Source: an uncultured Bacilli bacterium
GTDB lineage: Bacteria > Bacillota_I > Bacilli_A > RF39 > UBA660
NCBI GenBank assembly: GCA_944351315.1
Contig: CALVPL010000004.1
Coordinates: forward strand, 1-6,266
Direction of reading: 5' to 3'
Length of the DNA: 6,266 nt
Numbering within the stretch: position 1 is the first letter of the stretch; each line of letters begins with the position of its first letter. This document shows, in pieces, positions 5,764-6,266 of this stretch. The notes below the pieces were generated by a model. It made no database searches and was not told the DNA's origin. It worked only from the letters and a program-made list of their open reading frames with translations. The position numbers were made by a program, and so were the translations under genes.

Positions 5764-6177
5764 ATGAGAAAGATAGTTTTATTTTTATGTTGTATCTTGT
5801 TTTTTTGTGTATGCTTTGCTATAATTCGAGAGAAACATGTACGTGTTGAAGAATTTTTTTGTGATGAAGACCCTATAGTGTTGAATTTAGAGGAACGAAA
5901 TGTATATTTTTATTGTATAGATGATCAATTTACTGTAAATGTATCTGGAAAAGTAATTCCTATAAAAGAATTTTTATTATCTAATGATGATGCTTTTTCT
6001 TTGATAGAAGAAAATTTGCAAAGAGAAGAAGGTCCTTCAGACGGTGGGACGCAAATATATAAGAGCATAAAAGGTTCCGAATTTAGTTCTAAAGAGTTTA
6101 CTTATATTCGTTGTAATCGTTTAGATGGAAGCAACATAAATTTATATTGGACCTATAGAACTAACTTGTCAGAATAA
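5764..6177 (+). CDS. Small Cys-rich membrane-anchored protein of unknown function
   Basis: I cannot assign a function to this 137-residue protein. It starts with a short basic N-terminus and one hydrophobic segment (about residues 4-21) that looks like an uncleaved signal anchor. The segment contains four Cys (9, 10, 15, 17) but no proper lipobox. The remaining acidic, mostly beta-type domain would lie outside the membrane and has Cys33, Cys51 and Cys117. The end (DGGTQIY at 93-99, then FTYIRCNRLDGSNINLYW at 112-129) resembles, from memory, small secreted or lipoprotein-like hypothetical proteins of Bacillota that end in a CNTLDGN-type motif; this has not been checked. The gene is downstream of the copA terminator, so it is probably transcribed separately and need not be part of metal handling. 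No clear promoter was found in the 36 bases between the terminator and the start. Confidence 0.75.
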   Translation: MRKIVLFLCCILFFCVCFAIIREKHVRVEEFFCDEDPIVLNLEERNVYFYCIDDQFTVNVSGKVIPIKEFLLSNDDAFSLIEENLQREEGPSDGGTQIYKSIKGSEFSSKEFTYIRCNRLDGSNINLYWTYRTNLSE

Positions 6178-6197
6178 TTTTTGTGAATAATTTTTTG
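6172..6197 (+). repeat. Tandem 13-base direct repeat over the stop of the preceding gene
   Basis: Two adjacent 13-base copies (6172-6184 and 6185-6197) share their first 11 bases, GAATAATTTTT. The first copy contains the last codon and TAA stop of the membrane-anchored protein gene; the second leads into the GGAGG at 6197. It looks like a short slippage duplication; no hairpin is formed. Confidence 0.7.
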
Positions 6198-6201
6198 GAG
6201 G
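6197..6201 (+). promoter_or_regulatory. Strong ribosome binding site near the window end
   Basis: A full GGAGG lies six bases before TTG-6208 and 18 bases before ATG-6220. The distance fits the TTG and not the ATG. Confidence 0.5.
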
Positions 6202-6207
6202 ATCTAT

Positions 6208-6266
6208 TTGGATTTCAAAATGAAACTGCAGAGAATTCCGCAGAGCTCTGCAGAAAATTCTGCAGA
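6208..6266 (+). CDS. Possible gene start, TTG-initiated, running off the window
   Basis: After the GGAGG at 6197-6201, a TTG opens a frame that stays open for 19 codons to the window edge (initial residues MDFKMKLQRIPQ, then SSAENSA). No function can be given. The case for a gene is the well-spaced ribosome binding site 19 bases after the previous stop. The case against is that most of the visible codons lie in the palindromic GCAGA array, which may be a non-coding repeat that happens to lack stops in this frame. Confidence 0.35.
   Translation, partial: MDFKMKLQRIPQSSAENSA
6226..6266. repeat. GCAGA array with nested palindromes at the window end
   Basis: GCAGA occurs four times (6228, 6240, 6250, 6262; steps of 12, 10 and 12 bases). 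The units alternate with AATT centres and build overlapping palindromes: CTGCAG at 6226-6231, GAATTC at 6233-6238, GCAGAGCTCTGC at 6240-6251 and TCTGCAGA at 6247-6254 and 6259-6266. The arms TCTGCAGAA (6247-6255) and TTCTGCAGA (6258-6266) form a perfect 9-base inverted repeat around two A. The base composition is richer in G and C than the flanks. The array may continue past the window, so its full length and class are unknown. Confidence 0.75.

Noticed and set aside
6226..6253. PstI, EcoRI and SacI recognition sites close together, suggesting cloning vector polylinker
   Set aside because: The sites arise from the regular GCAGA/AATT units with their own 10-12 base spacing, the order matches no polylinker I know, and the frame continues from native-looking sequence. 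A vector screen would settle it.
1..6266. CRISPR array, tRNA, rRNA, insertion sequence or phage genes
   Set aside because: No regularly spaced repeats of 23-40 bases, no cloverleaf or rRNA-like GC-richer stretch, and no transposase, integrase or phage proteins were seen on either strand.

Overview
The window looks like a fragment of an AT-rich, Gram-positive-type (Bacillota) genome, most likely an uncultured anaerobe. The signs are strong AT bias, GGAGG- or GGTGA-type ribosome binding sites before almost every gene, tightly packed co-directional genes, and protein variants typical of Clostridia and gut Bacilli: the SUF-like minimal (Sms) iron-sulfur scaffold, a clostridial-style CopZ, and a CDF transporter with an IHDFGD motif. 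TGA is used as a stop (end of gpmA and of the tetR-type gene) and tryptophan is TGG, so this is not a mycoplasma with code 4. I cannot name a genus.

All recognisable genes are on the + strand. Positions 2-5694 form one dense run. It starts with the 3' end of an Fe-S assembly ABC ATPase (smsC/sufC). This is followed by its scaffold partner (smsB, SufB/SufD family), a 2,3-bisphosphoglycerate-dependent phosphoglycerate mutase (gpmA), a TetR-family regulator, a CDF cation efflux protein, a CopZ-like copper chaperone and a CopA-type Cu(I) ATPase. Adjacent genes overlap by 4 to 17 bases or are separated by at most 13. There is no intergenic room for an internal promoter, and the first clear terminator lies directly after copA (5695-5727). 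The simplest reading is a single transcript that begins upstream of the window, although promoters inside coding sequence cannot be excluded.

Functionally, the run joins iron-sulfur cluster building (SmsCB) with removal of the metals that damage such clusters (a Zn-type CDF exporter and a Cu(I) chaperone plus ATPase). A TetR-type protein is the only visible candidate regulator. The phosphoglycerate mutase between the two halves is the metal-independent type, which may or may not be a coincidence.

After the terminator there is a separate small gene for a Cys-rich, membrane-anchored protein of unknown function (5764-6177). A short tandem duplication at its stop codon follows, then a strong ribosome binding site with a possible TTG-started gene running off the end. 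The last 41 bases are a compact array of GCAGA units and nested palindromes unlike the rest of the window. I see no tRNA, rRNA, CRISPR array or insertion sequence, and no gene-free stretch longer than 300 bases.
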